Source: an uncultured Pelagibacteraceae bacterium
Lineage (GTDB): Bacteria > Pseudomonadota > Alphaproteobacteria > Pelagibacterales > Pelagibacteraceae
Length of the DNA: 56,087 nt
Assembly: GCA_902633595.1 (NCBI GenBank)
Contig: CACPGV010000002.1
Span: 1-56,087, forward strand
Reading direction: 5' to 3'
The position numbers were made by a program, and so were the translations under genes. The notes below the pieces were generated by a model. That model saw only the letters and a program-made list of their open reading frames with translations, made no database searches and was not told the DNA's origin. Below are positions 36,712-46,267 of the stretch, one piece after another. Positions within the stretch are counted from its first letter, which is position 1. Every line of letters begins with the position of its first letter.

Positions 36712-37410
36712 TTAATTACCTATTTTTAATAATTCCTCTCCAGGTTCAAAAACTTCTAATTTTGTCCAGCCTGCTTGTTTAAATACATTTAAAACTTTTT
36801 CACTTATACACATTACTCTTGAACCTGTCATCAAAGCATTAAGAGAGTATTTTTTTGCTAATTCTACGAAACTTTCTGCACTTCTTTTTGAATAGACAAG
36901 AATTATGTCAGGAGGATGATTTAATATTATTTCGTTATTTTCTTTATTCAGATCGACGATTTTTTCTGAGGTATAATTAATTATTTTATCAATTTTGAAA
37001 CCTTCTTTCTTTAATTCTAAATCTAAATCTGAAGATATATGATCACCGCAAAAGTAAGCTAACGTTTTATTTTTGTCTATATCACTTGAGTTTGAAATTA
37101 TATTTTTTAAAGCGTTAACAGTTCCACCTGCTGAAATGGTCCTAGAGTAACCATTTTGTCTTACAATTTTTTCTGTAATAGCGCCTACGCAAAAACAGAA
37201 TTTTGATTTGTCTTGATTTATTAATTTTAGATTTCTAATTGCATTAGCGCTTGTAAAAATAAATGCATCATATTTTTTAGGGTCAACTAGATCAATTTTT
37301 GCTGGAGAAATTTTTAAAGTAGGAATATGAATTATCTTGTGACCTTCTGAAAATAATTTTCCCATTAAATCTTCAGAATCAATTAAAGGTCTAGTAATTA
37401 AAATATTCAT
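36712..37410 (-). CDS. hemD: Uroporphyrinogen-III synthase HemD
   Basis: Cyclises hydroxymethylbilane to uroporphyrinogen III. The 232 residues show the two-lobed HemD pattern: ILITRPLIDSEDL, DAFIFTSANAIRNL, YFCGDHISSDL and ILVYSKRSAESFVEL. HemD sequences diverge quickly, but the 4-base overlap with hemC makes the call firm. Confidence 0.93.
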   Translation of the reverse strand: MNILITRPLIDSEDLMGKLFSEGHKIIHIPTLKISPAKIDLVDPKKYDAFIFTSANAIRNLKLINQDKSKFCFCVGAITEKIVRQNGYSRTISAGGTVNALKNIISNSSDIDKNKTLAYFCGDHISSDLDLELKKEGFKIDKIINYTSEKIVDLNKENNEIILNHPPDIILVYSKRSAESFVELAKKYSLNALMTGSRVMCISEKVLNVFKQAGWTKLEVFEPGEELLKIGN

Positions 37411-38327
37411 TTTTTTTTAAATTTCGTTCCTGCAAGACTCAGTAATTTTTCTCCAACAGACTTACCAATATACGCAGCATCAACATCTCGGCCGACGAGT
37501 TCATATTCAAAACTTTCATCTCCAGAGTCGGAAAATAACTGAGACTTTAATTTAAGATTGTTATCTTTAATTTCAGCAAATCCTCCTATGGCTGTATCGC
37601 AATCTCCTCCAATTGTTTGTAACATTTTTCTCTCAGCAATTGCGCAAAGACTTGTATTTGTATGATTGATTTTTTTTATAATATTTTTGATTGCTTTGTT
37701 ATTTTCTTTACATTGAACTGCTATTATACCTTGACCCGCAGCTGGTAAGATTTCCTTAGTTTCAAAAAAGAAACCAACTTTGTTTTCTAAGTTTAAACTT
37801 TTAATTCCGGCTGCTGCTAAGATAATTCCATCTAAATCTTGTTTTTCTAATTTTTCAACCCTAGTATCAATGTTTCCTCTGACATGCTCGACTAGGATAT
37901 TTTTATTTATTCTTTTAAGTTGCAGTTCTCTGCGTCTTGAACTTGAACCAATTTTAATTTTTTTTTCTAGATCTTTAATATTCTTTATATAATCACTTAT
38001 CAGCACATCCCTTGGATCATTTCTTTCTATGTAGGCCCCGATTATTAAATCTGGGTTTTCTAATGACTCCATGTCTTTCAATGAATGTACGGCTATATCG
38101 ATATTATCTTTTAATAAATTTTCTTCAATTTCCTTACAAAACAAATTTTTTCCTCCAACTTCAGAAATTCTTACGTCTTGTTTGATGTCTCCAGTAGTTG
38201 TGATTGTTTTTACCTTTATATCAGTCTCATTAAGCTCTTCATTATTCTTTATTAAAAGATCTTTAACCCTAGATACATATGCCAATGAAAGATTGCTATT
38301 TCTGGCTCCAATTGTAATTTTAGTCAT
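37407..38327 (-). CDS. hemC: Porphobilinogen deaminase HemC
   Basis: Polymerises porphobilinogen to hydroxymethylbilane. The 306 residues contain ITIGARNSNLSLAYVSRV, HSLKDMES, the arginine-rich RRRELQL and the dipyrromethane-binding Cys243 in GGDCDTAIGG. It is divergent from tsaD, as is common in bacteria, with a 55-base gap. Confidence 0.97.
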   Translation of the reverse strand: MTKITIGARNSNLSLAYVSRVKDLLIKNNEELNETDIKVKTITTTGDIKQDVRISEVGGKNLFCKEIEENLLKDNIDIAVHSLKDMESLENPDLIIGAYIERNDPRDVLISDYIKNIKDLEKKIKIGSSSRRRELQLKRINKNILVEHVRGNIDTRVEKLEKQDLDGIILAAAGIKSLNLENKVGFFFETKEILPAAGQGIIAVQCKENNKAIKNIIKKINHTNTSLCAIAERKMLQTIGGDCDTAIGGFAEIKDNNLKLKSQLFSDSGDESFEYELVGRDVDAAYIGKSVGEKLLSLAGTKFKKK

Positions 38328-38382
38328 TAATTGATTATATATTTGATAGATCTAATTTATACTAATTAAAACAATTATAGAG

Positions 38383-39459
38383 ATGACAAAAAATATTACT
38401 TTTTTAGGAATTGAAACCAGTTGTGATGAAACAGCCGCAGCAGTAATAAGAGAAAATGATGAGGGAACTGCTGATATTTTATCTAATGTTGTTTCAAGTC
38501 AAATAGAGGAACATAAAAAATTTGGGGGCGTAGTTCCTGAGTTGGCTGCAAGAGCACATTTAGAAAATATTGAGTATATTATCGATACTGCTTTGAAACA
38601 AAGCGGAACTGCTATTAATGAGATAGATGGTGTGGCTACAACAGCTGGACCAGGTTTAATTGTATGTTTAACTGTAGGTTTAAACATTGGAAAATCAATT
38701 GCTGCTTTTTCAAATAAACCTTTAATAGGAGTTAATCACTTAGAGGGTCACGCACTAAGTCCTGGCTTAAATGAAAAGATTAAATTTCCTTATTTACTTC
38801 TATTGATATCTGGAGGTCATTCTCAGTATTTAATAGTCAAAGATGTAAATGAGTATGAACAATTAGGTACAACTATAGATGACGCTTTAGGTGAAGCGTT
38901 TGATAAAACAGCAAAAATGTTAGACTTAGGTTATCCTGGTGGACCGAATGTAGAAAAATTTTCAAAAGAAGGAGATGAAAATTTTTACAAATTGCCAGAA
39001 CCTATAATAAATAAAGCTGGATGCAACTTATCCTTTGCAGGATTAAAAACTGCAGTGTTAAGAGAATCAAAAAAAATAAATGGAGATGTTAAACTCAAAT
39101 ACAATTTAGCGGCTTCATTTCAAAAGACAATAAATAAAATTCTTTATAAGAAAACTAAAATTGCTGTAGAAATGTTTAAAAAGAAAACTAAAAAAGAGAA
39201 TTTTCAATTAATTGTAGCAGGTGGTGTAGCTGCTAATAAAACTATTAGAGAAAATTTAACTCAATTATCAAATGAGATGAATTTTGAAATAATTTATCCT
39301 GATTTGAAATTTTGCGGAGATAATGCCTCTATGATTGCCTGGGCTGGAATACAAAGATTTAAAAAGGATTTAATTGACGATTTAAATATTACAGCTAAAT
39401 CTAGATGGCCTCTCGATAAAGAAGCTCCGTATATGAAAGGTCCGGGGTTGAAATTATAA
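38383..39459 (+). CDS. tsaD: tRNA threonylcarbamoyladenosine transferase TsaD
   Basis: Catalytic subunit for the t6A37 tRNA modification. The 358 residues include LGIETSCDETAAAV, the metal-binding HLEGH (His119, His123), LISGGHSQYL and CGDNASMIAWAG. Full length. Confidence 0.97.
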   Translation: MTKNITFLGIETSCDETAAAVIRENDEGTADILSNVVSSQIEEHKKFGGVVPELAARAHLENIEYIIDTALKQSGTAINEIDGVATTAGPGLIVCLTVGLNIGKSIAAFSNKPLIGVNHLEGHALSPGLNEKIKFPYLLLLISGGHSQYLIVKDVNEYEQLGTTIDDALGEAFDKTAKMLDLGYPGGPNVEKFSKEGDENFYKLPEPIINKAGCNLSFAGLKTAVLRESKKINGDVKLKYNLAASFQKTINKILYKKTKIAVEMFKKKTKKENFQLIVAGGVAANKTIRENLTQLSNEMNFEIIYPDLKFCGDNASMIAWAGIQRFKKDLIDDLNITAKSRWPLDKEAPYMKGPGLKL

Positions 39460-39519
39460 AGAACGAGTCCTGTGTAAATATCATAGGTTAGTGAATTATA
39501 AATAATATACCTCTTTTTT

Positions 39520-40725
39520 ATGAGAATAGTCTTTTTATTATTAATTACGATTTTATTTATACCTAAAATTCATTCTATAGAGGTTTCCTCCTTAGAAGCA
39601 GAAAGAAGACTAAAATTTAACGAATTATTTCCAAAAAAAATTTGTGACAAAATCTACAAAGATATTAATTTTGGTTCGAATAATAAATTAGAAGAAGAAA
39701 TTATGGTGCTGGCTTACCATAACCTTAAAAGAATCAAAATTAATGAGACCGACTCAAGCCTTTCTCTATTTTTTGATAACAGAACATATAGCTACAATAG
39801 TAAAAAATTAGATTTAATTATTTTTAATAACTTGTCAGATGATTTTTCTGATCAAATAACTTCAATTACAAAAAAAATTAGTAAAGCTAAAACAAAAAAG
39901 ATAGTTGTTTGTGAGTACGATTTAGAGAAGTCAATCGAAGACGGAAAATTTTTTAATTTAAGAATTAATTTTGATAATTCTCTGAGAAATATATCGAATG
40001 AAAAGCCAAAAGTTTTAATATATTACGATGGTACTATTGAGTATAATTATTACGATGAACAGATAGATTATTCAATTCCACAATTTGACTATAAGACCTA
40101 TCCATTCGATAGTCATGATTTTAAATTCTTAGTTTCATCAAGAGTTTTTGAAAATTTATTTTTTGAAAAATCTGATAAGTTTGAGATTTTATTAAAAGAT
40201 ATAAAAAAGTTTAACTTTAATAACATTTCATTTCCAGGTTGGACAATTAAACAATACATTTCTTATCCATCAATAGAGCCTTTAAAGGATGCTTATTCAG
40301 AATATTCTAAACACTCAATATCTTCAGAAATATCTATAGAAAGAAATTGGTTAACGTATTTGTACAAATTTGTAGTGCCCTTATTGATTATAACCATTCT
40401 TTGTTATGCGTGTATGTATATGACTTTAAATCATGGAAGAGCTACTTTGCTGGGAACCTTATTAGTTTCTTTTGTGGCGTTTAATTTTGTACTCGTAGAT
40501 AAAGTTCCAGAGTTACCGTACATAACATTTCTTGATTGGATAATTTTTATGGGCTACATGATAGCTGTACTAGTTATCTTAGCAATGTGCATAGAATCTT
40601 TTTATCTTTCACATTTTTACAAAAGTGATGAAAAAAAGTTTAGCAACGTAACGATAGCATTTAAAATAATTATACCTATTATGTATCTTTTATTAGGAGC
40701 TACCGGCTACTATTTAATTATTTAA
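39520..40725 (+). CDS. Prokaryotic pentameric ligand-gated ion channel (Cys-loop superfamily) homologue
   Basis: Protein of 401 residues with a signal peptide (1-19). Residues about 20-275 are extracellular and contain the diagnostic YDGTIEYNYYDEQ and DYKTYPFDSHDFKFLVSS (about 190-207), the loop that is FPFD-Q in known channels. The loop cysteines are absent, as in bacterial members. Arg275 precedes four helices. M1 is about 280-302. M2 is about 306-326 (LLGTLLVSFVAFNFVLVD). LPYITFLDW follows, with M3 at about 338-362 and M4 at about 379-401 at the very C terminus. This order and these words match GLIC closely. Ligand and ion selectivity are unknown. The N-terminal 150 residues are longer than GLIC and look like an extra domain. 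It ends 5 bases before the EVE gene. Confidence 0.82.
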   Translation: MRIVFLLLITILFIPKIHSIEVSSLEAERRLKFNELFPKKICDKIYKDINFGSNNKLEEEIMVLAYHNLKRIKINETDSSLSLFFDNRTYSYNSKKLDLIIFNNLSDDFSDQITSITKKISKAKTKKIVVCEYDLEKSIEDGKFFNLRINFDNSLRNISNEKPKVLIYYDGTIEYNYYDEQIDYSIPQFDYKTYPFDSHDFKFLVSSRVFENLFFEKSDKFEILLKDIKKFNFNNISFPGWTIKQYISYPSIEPLKDAYSEYSKHSISSEISIERNWLTYLYKFVVPLLIITILCYACMYMTLNHGRATLLGTLLVSFVAFNFVLVDKVPELPYITFLDWIIFMGYMIAVLVILAMCIESFYLSHFYKSDEKKFSNVTIAFKIIIPIMYLLLGATGYYLII

Positions 40726-40730
40726 AAAAT

Positions 40731-41150
40731 ATGCAATACTGGTTAATGAAATCCGAACCTGATGTTTGGTCGATAAATCAACAAAAAAAAGCAGGACAAA
40801 AAGGTGTGGCTTGGGACGGAGTAAGAAATTATCAAGCAGCAAATAATTTGAAAAAAATGGAAGTTGGTGATTTATGTTTTTTTTACCATTCTAATATTGG
40901 CAAAGAAATTGTGGGTATAGTAAAAGTGATTAAAAAAGCTTTTGTTGATAAAACAGATAAGAAAAAAAGATTTGTCGCTGTTCAAGTTAGGTTCAAAGAA
41001 TATTTAAAATACCCAGTTACCCTTGAAAAAATTAAAAAAAATAAGAGCATTTCTCATTTACCCTTGATTAAACAAAGTAGGTTGTCAGTAATGCCAATAG
41101 ATTATAAAAGCTGGAAAATACTTTGTAAGATGGGTAGTATAAGTTCTTAA
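40731..41150 (+). CDS. EVE domain protein
   Basis: Protein of 139 residues consisting of one EVE domain (PUA-like), starting [15 protein letters not shown] and containing [16 protein letters not shown] and [10 protein letters not shown]. Relatives bind modified bases in DNA or RNA. It sits between the channel homologue and acs, and may share their transcript. Confidence 0.92.
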   Translation: MQYWLMKSEPDVWSINQQKKAGQKGVAWDGVRNYQAANNLKKMEVGDLCFFYHSNIGKEIVGIVKVIKKAFVDKTDKKKRFVAVQVRFKEYLKYPVTLEKIKKNKSISHLPLIKQSRLSVMPIDYKSWKILCKMGSISS

Positions 41151-41161
41151 AGGGAGAAATT

Positions 41162-43288
41162 GTGGCTAAAAAGAAAAAGAGGAAAAAAACTAAAAAAGTT
41201 AAAAGAGGAAAGTCTAAAAAGGCTGTTAGATCTAAAAAAAAAACTAGAAAAGTAAAAAAAACAAGAAAATCTAAGTCAAGAAAAGCAAAAAAAAGAAGCA
41301 AGCCAAGAAAGAAAAAATTCAAAGCCCCAAAACTTCTAGAAGATGGTGATGGTAAGTCACTAATAAAAGTTTCAGACAGTTGGGCTAACCAAGCCTACGT
41401 TAATAAATCTAAATACCAAAAAAAATATAAATTCTCTATAAAAGAAAATGATAAATTTTGGGCCAAAGAAGGAAAAAGAATTTCTTGGATTAAAAAATAT
41501 TCAAAAATTAAAGATGTAAAATACAGTAAAGATGATGTTAAAATTAAGTGGTACTATGATGGTACTCTTAACGCATCGGCTAATTGTATTGATAGACACT
41601 TAAAAAAGAACGCAAATAAGACAGCTATAATTTGGGTCGGAGACGATCCAGCAGATTCAAAGAAGATTTCTTATAAGGAATTACATAAAAATGTATGTAA
41701 AGCAGCTAATGGATTAAAAAGTTTAGGAATTCAAAAAGGTGATAGAGTTACAATTTACCTAACCATGATACCTGAACTTGCGTATGTGATGTTAGCTTGT
41801 GCAAGAATTGGGGCGGTACACTCAATAATTTTTGGAGGATTTTCCCCAGACTCAATAGCTACAAGAATTAATGACTGTGAGTCAGATTATTTAATTACGG
41901 CAGATGAAGGGGTTAGAGGTGGTAAAATAATTCCTCTTAAAAAAATTGCTGACGAAGCATTACAACAATGTCCTGATGTTAAAAAATGTGTTGTGGTAGA
42001 AAGAACAGGAAATCAAGTTAATTGGAATAACGAAAGAGATGTTTCTTACAAAAAACTAATTTCGTCAGCTCCTACGAAATGTGATCCTGAAGAAATGGGT
42101 GCTGAAGATCCTTTATTTATTCTTTACACCTCTGGTTCTACAGGAAAACCAAAAGGGGTATTGCATACTACGGGTGGTTATATGGTTTATGCTTCTATGA
42201 CTCACCAATACATCTTTGATTATAAACCGACAGATATTTATTGGTGCACTGCTGATATTGGTTGGGTGACCGGCCACAGTTATATTATTTATGGACCATT
42301 AGCCAATGGAGCGACTACGATAATGTTTGAAGGTATTCCGACTTATCCAGATAATACTAGATGGTGGCAAATCGTAGATAAATATAAAGTTAATACTTTT
42401 TATACAGCGCCTACTGCAATTAGAGCTTTAATGAGAGAAGGTGATGGGCCGGTTAAAAAAACAAGCAGAAAAACTCTTAAATTACTAGGTACAGTTGGGG
42501 AACCAATAAATCCTGAAGCTTGGATGTGGTATTATAAAACAGTTGGTGACTCCAAATGTCCGATTGTAGACACTTGGTGGCAAACAGAAACGGGCGGAAT
42601 ATTAATTGCTCCACAGCCAGGCGCTATAGATTTAAAGCCAGGTTCAGCAACGAAGCCGTTCTACGGAATTAAGCCTGTCTTAGTTGATAAAGATGGAAAA
42701 TTAATTAAAGGTGAGGGACAAGGAAGATTATGTATGGCTAGTTCTTGGCCTGGACAAATGAGAACTGTTTATGGCGATCATCAAAGATTTATAGACACTT
42801 ATTTCTCACAATTTGATGGAAAATATTTTACTGGAGATGGATGTCGAAGAGATAAAGATGGCTACTACTGGATTACAGGGAGAGTAGATGATGTAATTAT
42901 TGTTTCAGGTCATAATCTAGGAACTGCTGAAATTGAAAGTGCATTTGTTGCTCATCCTAAAGTGGCTGAGGCGGCTGTAGTTGGTTTTCCTCATAGTATT
43001 AAAGGGAACGGATTATATTGTTACGTTACTTTAAATGCTGATGAAAATCCCACAGGAGATTTAGAAAGAGATTTAAAACAATGGGTAAGAAAACAAATCG
43101 GACCTATTTGTTATCCAGATGTAATTCAATTTGCTCCTGGTTTACCTAAAACAAGATCAGGTAAAATTATGAGAAGAATTTTAAGAAAAATTGCAGCTAA
43201 TGAACCTGATAATTTAGGAGACACTACAACTTTAGCTGACCCAAGTGTTGTCGCGTCTTTGGTAGAAAATAGACAAAATAAAGATTAA
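41162..43288 (+). CDS. acs: Acetyl-CoA synthetase with a lysine/arginine-rich N-terminal tail
   Basis: AMP-forming acetyl-CoA synthetase of 708 residues; the family is usually about 650. Motifs are [35 protein letters not shown] and the acetylatable lysine in [12 protein letters not shown]. Residues 1 to about 56 are almost entirely K, R, S, T and V ([20 protein letters not shown] onwards), with no acidic residue before Glu60. The start is a GTG at 41162 with AGGGAGA just upstream. No ATG occurs until deep inside the enzyme, so the tail is probably translated. It activates acetate for the TCA and glyoxylate cycles, and the sodium symporter downstream may supply the acetate. Confidence 0.95.
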   Translation: MAKKKKRKKTKKVKRGKSKKAVRSKKKTRKVKKTRKSKSRKAKKRSKPRKKKFKAPKLLEDGDGKSLIKVSDSWANQAYVNKSKYQKKYKFSIKENDKFWAKEGKRISWIKKYSKIKDVKYSKDDVKIKWYYDGTLNASANCIDRHLKKNANKTAIIWVGDDPADSKKISYKELHKNVCKAANGLKSLGIQKGDRVTIYLTMIPELAYVMLACARIGAVHSIIFGGFSPDSIATRINDCESDYLITADEGVRGGKIIPLKKIADEALQQCPDVKKCVVVERTGNQVNWNNERDVSYKKLISSAPTKCDPEEMGAEDPLFILYTSGSTGKPKGVLHTTGGYMVYASMTHQYIFDYKPTDIYWCTADIGWVTGHSYIIYGPLANGATTIMFEGIPTYPDNTRWWQIVDKYKVNTFYTAPTAIRALMREGDGPVKKTSRKTLKLLGTVGEPINPEAWMWYYKTVGDSKCPIVDTWWQTETGGILIAPQPGAIDLKPGSATKPFYGIKPVLVDKDGKLIKGEGQGRLCMASSWPGQMRTVYGDHQRFIDTYFSQFDGKYFTGDGCRRDKDGYYWITGRVDDVIIVSGHNLGTAEIESAFVAHPKVAEAAVVGFPHSIKGNGLYCYVTLNADENPTGDLERDLKQWVRKQIGPICYPDVIQFAPGLPKTRSGKIMRRILRKIAANEPDNLGDTTTLADPSVVASLVENRQNKD

Positions 43289-43914
43289 TTAAATTTTAAA
43301 TTCTTAGTTAGTTTTGCAAATTCTTCTACGATTAAATTCCATTTCAATTTTATAGAATTTAAAACTATTTTCTTATCAAGTTCTTTTAGTACGTCTGCTA
43401 TAGGGGACCAGTGATAAAGAGCTAAACCACTTTCCTTAAATGGTTCTTCCAAATAATATTTTTTAAAATCAATTTTTTCCAATCTAATTAAAAAATCTGT
43501 TTTAGCTTTAATGAAAATTTCCTCAGTTAGGCCATTTTTTTTTTCATTTTCAATAATGTTTAGAAATACTTCTCTACAATCATTTTCTTTTAAATTTTTT
43601 TCGCTTATTAAGTTTGAGAAAACATAAAAAGAGCAATCAGCCAAGGCGACCATATAGATATTCCACTTTGCAAGATTAATTGATTTTGAAAATTCCTCGT
43701 CATCTACCATTAAAGTGAACTTATGACCCATTCGAGTTTTTAAATATCCGTATAATGTTGTTTGAGTTACGTGAGCTGATCTTTGTTGTATAAATTTTTG
43801 TAGATCTTCTTTAGATTTTATGCTCTTAAAATAACTTGTAACCTTTTCAACTGGAAATAAGTATTCCAAGACAGTTTTTAGAGTGTTTCTAAAGTTATTA
43901 AAATTCAATTTCAC
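43285..43914 (-). CDS. Conserved alphaproteobacterial protein of unknown function
   Basis: Soluble protein of 209 residues with [20 protein letters not shown] and [21 protein letters not shown] recall similar proteins in many alphaproteobacteria, sometimes labelled esterase, but no catalytic triad is visible here and I would not assign that. It is convergent with acs (4-base overlap of the ends) and divergent from the DUF4212/symporter pair. Confidence 0.75.
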   Translation of the reverse strand: MKLNFNNFRNTLKTVLEYLFPVEKVTSYFKSIKSKEDLQKFIQQRSAHVTQTTLYGYLKTRMGHKFTLMVDDEEFSKSINLAKWNIYMVALADCSFYVFSNLISEKNLKENDCREVFLNIIENEKKNGLTEEIFIKAKTDFLIRLEKIDFKKYYLEEPFKESGLALYHWSPIADVLKELDKKIVLNSIKLKWNLIVEEFAKLTKNLKFN

Positions 43915-44028
43915 GTTGTATAAAAAAAACCCCTATTTTACTTAGGTTATAGCATTTCAAATTGGTTTTGACTGCCTTTTTTAGCTTTAAATTCAACTCA
44001 TAATCAGTATGCTTCCCAGCACTAAAGT

Positions 44029-44059
44029 ACTTTTTACGTAAAAAGTTAAAGTTAAAGTT
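44029..44059 (+). promoter_or_regulatory. Perfect 18-bp palindrome plus AAAGTT triplet repeat upstream of the symporter operon
   Basis: ACTTTTTAC and GTAAAAAGT (44029-44046) form a perfect, gapless inverted repeat. Overlapping its right end, AAAGTT occurs three times in tandem (44042-44059). A strong GGGGGA site follows just before the ATG at 44080. The palindrome is placed like an operator for a dimeric regulator, but none is encoded nearby. Confidence 0.5.
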
Positions 44060-44079
44060 AAAAAAAAACAGGGGGAAAT

Positions 44080-44337
44080 ATGTCAAATAAAGACGCATAT
44101 TGGAATAAGACTAAGAACCATATGATAGTTACATTGGTTCTTTGGGCTTTCTTCTCATTAGTTATCTTCATGTTTGGTTCTGAACTAAACACGATGTCTT
44201 TTCTTGGGTATCCACTAGCATATTATATGACAGCACAAGGATCACTTCTTGCGTTCGTAATAATATTGTTTTGGACTGCTAACAAACAAGAAAAAATCGA
44301 CGAAGAACATGGGTTCTCAGAAAGAGAGGACGACTAA
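44080..44337 (+). CDS. DUF4212 small subunit of a sodium/solute symporter
   Basis: Small membrane protein of 85 residues with two helices (about 15-35 and 46-66), starting MSNKDAYWNKTKNHMIVTLV and with the charged C terminus typical of DUF4212. Such proteins are encoded just before a VC_2705-type symporter. Its stop overlaps the symporter ATG by one base. The strong GGGGGA ribosome binding site suggests high expression. Confidence 0.92.
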   Translation: MSNKDAYWNKTKNHMIVTLVLWAFFSLVIFMFGSELNTMSFLGYPLAYYMTAQGSLLAFVIILFWTANKQEKIDEEHGFSEREDD

Positions 44338-46190
44338 TGTTTAAAGGAGATTTTATATCAAACCTTCCTAAAATATACGGGACCTACACTGGTGGTTTCA
44401 TAGTATTCATCATATTGATGGCTATTGCGGAGCAAGCAGGTGTGTCAGCTAAAAACATCGGAGTGATGTTCGTAGCTTTCACAGTCTTGATTTATGCCTT
44501 AATCGGTTATTTATCAAGAACCATACAAGTAGATGCCTACTATGTTGCAGGAAGACAAGTGCCGACCGTATTTAACGGGATGGCGACAGCAGCTGACTGG
44601 ATGTCAGGTGCATCATTCGTAGCCTTAGCGGGTGGAGTTTACTATGGTGGTTATACTTATATGGCCTTCTTAGTAGGTTGGACAGGTGGATATGTACTTG
44701 TAGCAACTTTAATGGCTCCCTACCTAAGAAAATTTGGATGTTACACAGTTCCTGATTTCATTGGAACACGATACGGTGGTAATCTCGTAAGAGCTTGCTC
44801 TGTGTTCGTGCTTTTCATCGCATCATTTACTTATGTAACTGCACAAATTAACGCTACGGGAACAATTGCTTCTAGAGCTCTTGGAATTCCGTTCGAAGCA
44901 GGTGTATGGGTAGGATTAATAAGTATCCTTATCTGTTCAATGCTTGGTGGAATGAGAGCCGTAACTTGGACTCAGGTTGCTCAGTACATTGTATTAATCG
45001 TTGCTTATCTAATACCAGTTTTCTGGATTAGTAGTAAAGTTGGTGGGGGTGTATTCCCGCACTTAATGTTAGGTGACGAGGTTGCAAGACTTGGTGAACT
45101 TGAACAGCAATTTGGATTAGTTAAAAACAGCGCCGCAGATATGAAAGCAGCTGGGGTACCAGGAGGATTGAAATATATCTCTGGAACTCACTCTGGAGTA
45201 CCTGAAGGTGGAATGGCTGTCTGGAAATACTTATCGCTTGCGATTTGTATGATGGTAGGAACTGCATCGTTACCTCATATCTTAATGAGATACTTTACAA
45301 CTCCTTCAGTGAGAGCAGCAAGAAAATCAGTAGCTTGGTCGCTATTCTTTATTTTCTTACTTTACTCTTCAGCGCCTATGTTAGCGACATTGTCTAAATT
45401 GGCATTGATGGATCCAAATCTACCAACTGGAATTATTGGAAAATCTATTTCTGAAGTTCAGTCGATAGAGTGGGTACAAAGATGGTCTGAAGTTAAACAA
45501 GTATTTATCGCAGACTTTAATGGTGACGGTATACTTCAGTTGAACGAATGGTTCATGAGAGGTGACGTTGTAGTATTAGCTACTCCAGAAGTAGCGGGAC
45601 TACCGTTCGTAATCTCAGGACTTGTGTTTGCTGGTGGTATGGCTGCTGCCATGTCAACTGCTGATGGTCTTGTACTTGCGATTTCAAACGCTTTATCACA
45701 TGATATTTACTACAAAATCATTGATCCAAAAGCGGATACTCGTAAGAGACTTTTAGTTGCTCGTGTACTTCTAGTATTAATCGGAGCTGCCGGTGCTTAT
45801 ATAGCCTCATTCAGGTTAACAAGTATCTTAGGTTCTGTTGCTTGGGCATTCGACTTTGCAATGTCAGGCTTATTCTTCCCACTTGTACTTGGTGTATGGT
45901 GGAAGAGAGCTACTAGAGAAGGTGCGATCGCTGGAATAATAACTGGAATACTTTCAGGATTATTTTACCTATTATGGGTATATCCTAAGTTTTCAGTTCC
46001 ACTTTTCGGTGGTGTAAACGAACCATTCTTAGGTATCGACCACTTAAGATTTGGTTTAATCGGAGCACCAATCTGTTTAGTTACAATGGTTGTAGTTAGT
46101 TTAATGACTAAAGAACCAAGTCCAACTACTCAGAAGATGGTAGACGATCTTAGAATACCAACGGGTAAACCAATCCTTGGTAAACAGTAA
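44337..46190 (+). CDS. Sodium:solute symporter, VC_2705 / acetate permease ActP-like, with EF-hand loop
   Basis: Integral membrane transporter of 617 residues with about 13 helices. DAYYVAGRQVPTVFNGMATA and ADWMSGASFVALAGG are typical SSS-family motifs. Between two helices, residues 393-404 read DFNGDGILQLNE, a textbook 12-residue EF-hand calcium-binding loop. Given the neighbouring acs, acetate or another short carboxylate is the likely substrate, but this is context, not proof. The operon ends in a strong terminator. Confidence 0.92.
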   Translation: MFKGDFISNLPKIYGTYTGGFIVFIILMAIAEQAGVSAKNIGVMFVAFTVLIYALIGYLSRTIQVDAYYVAGRQVPTVFNGMATAADWMSGASFVALAGGVYYGGYTYMAFLVGWTGGYVLVATLMAPYLRKFGCYTVPDFIGTRYGGNLVRACSVFVLFIASFTYVTAQINATGTIASRALGIPFEAGVWVGLISILICSMLGGMRAVTWTQVAQYIVLIVAYLIPVFWISSKVGGGVFPHLMLGDEVARLGELEQQFGLVKNSAADMKAAGVPGGLKYISGTHSGVPEGGMAVWKYLSLAICMMVGTASLPHILMRYFTTPSVRAARKSVAWSLFFIFLLYSSAPMLATLSKLALMDPNLPTGIIGKSISEVQSIEWVQRWSEVKQVFIADFNGDGILQLNEWFMRGDVVVLATPEVAGLPFVISGLVFAGGMAAAMSTADGLVLAISNALSHDIYYKIIDPKADTRKRLLVARVLLVLIGAAGAYIASFRLTSILGSVAWAFDFAMSGLFFPLVLGVWWKRATREGAIAGIITGILSGLFYLLWVYPKFSVPLFGGVNEPFLGIDHLRFGLIGAPICLVTMVVVSLMTKEPSPTTQKMVDDLRIPTGKPILGKQ

Positions 46191-46209
46191 CAATTAATAA
46201 TTTAAAATT

Positions 46210-46236
46210 AAAAGGGGCGATTTATTCGCCCCTTTT
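46210..46236 (+). terminator. Intrinsic terminator after the sodium symporter
   Basis: AAAAGGGGCGA (46210-46220) and TCGCCCCTTTT (46226-46236) form a perfect 11-pair stem with a 5-base loop, followed by more T residues. It lies 20 bases after the symporter stop. Confidence 0.92.
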
Positions 46237-46267
46237 TTTTTGACTAAATAGTGATATTCTTTATTTC

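Noticed and set aside
43898-44098. 66-codon minus-strand frame over the symporter promoter
   Set aside because: It is a phenylalanine/lysine-rich translation of AT-rich intergenic DNA, overlaps the palindrome and the DUF4212 start, and resembles nothing.
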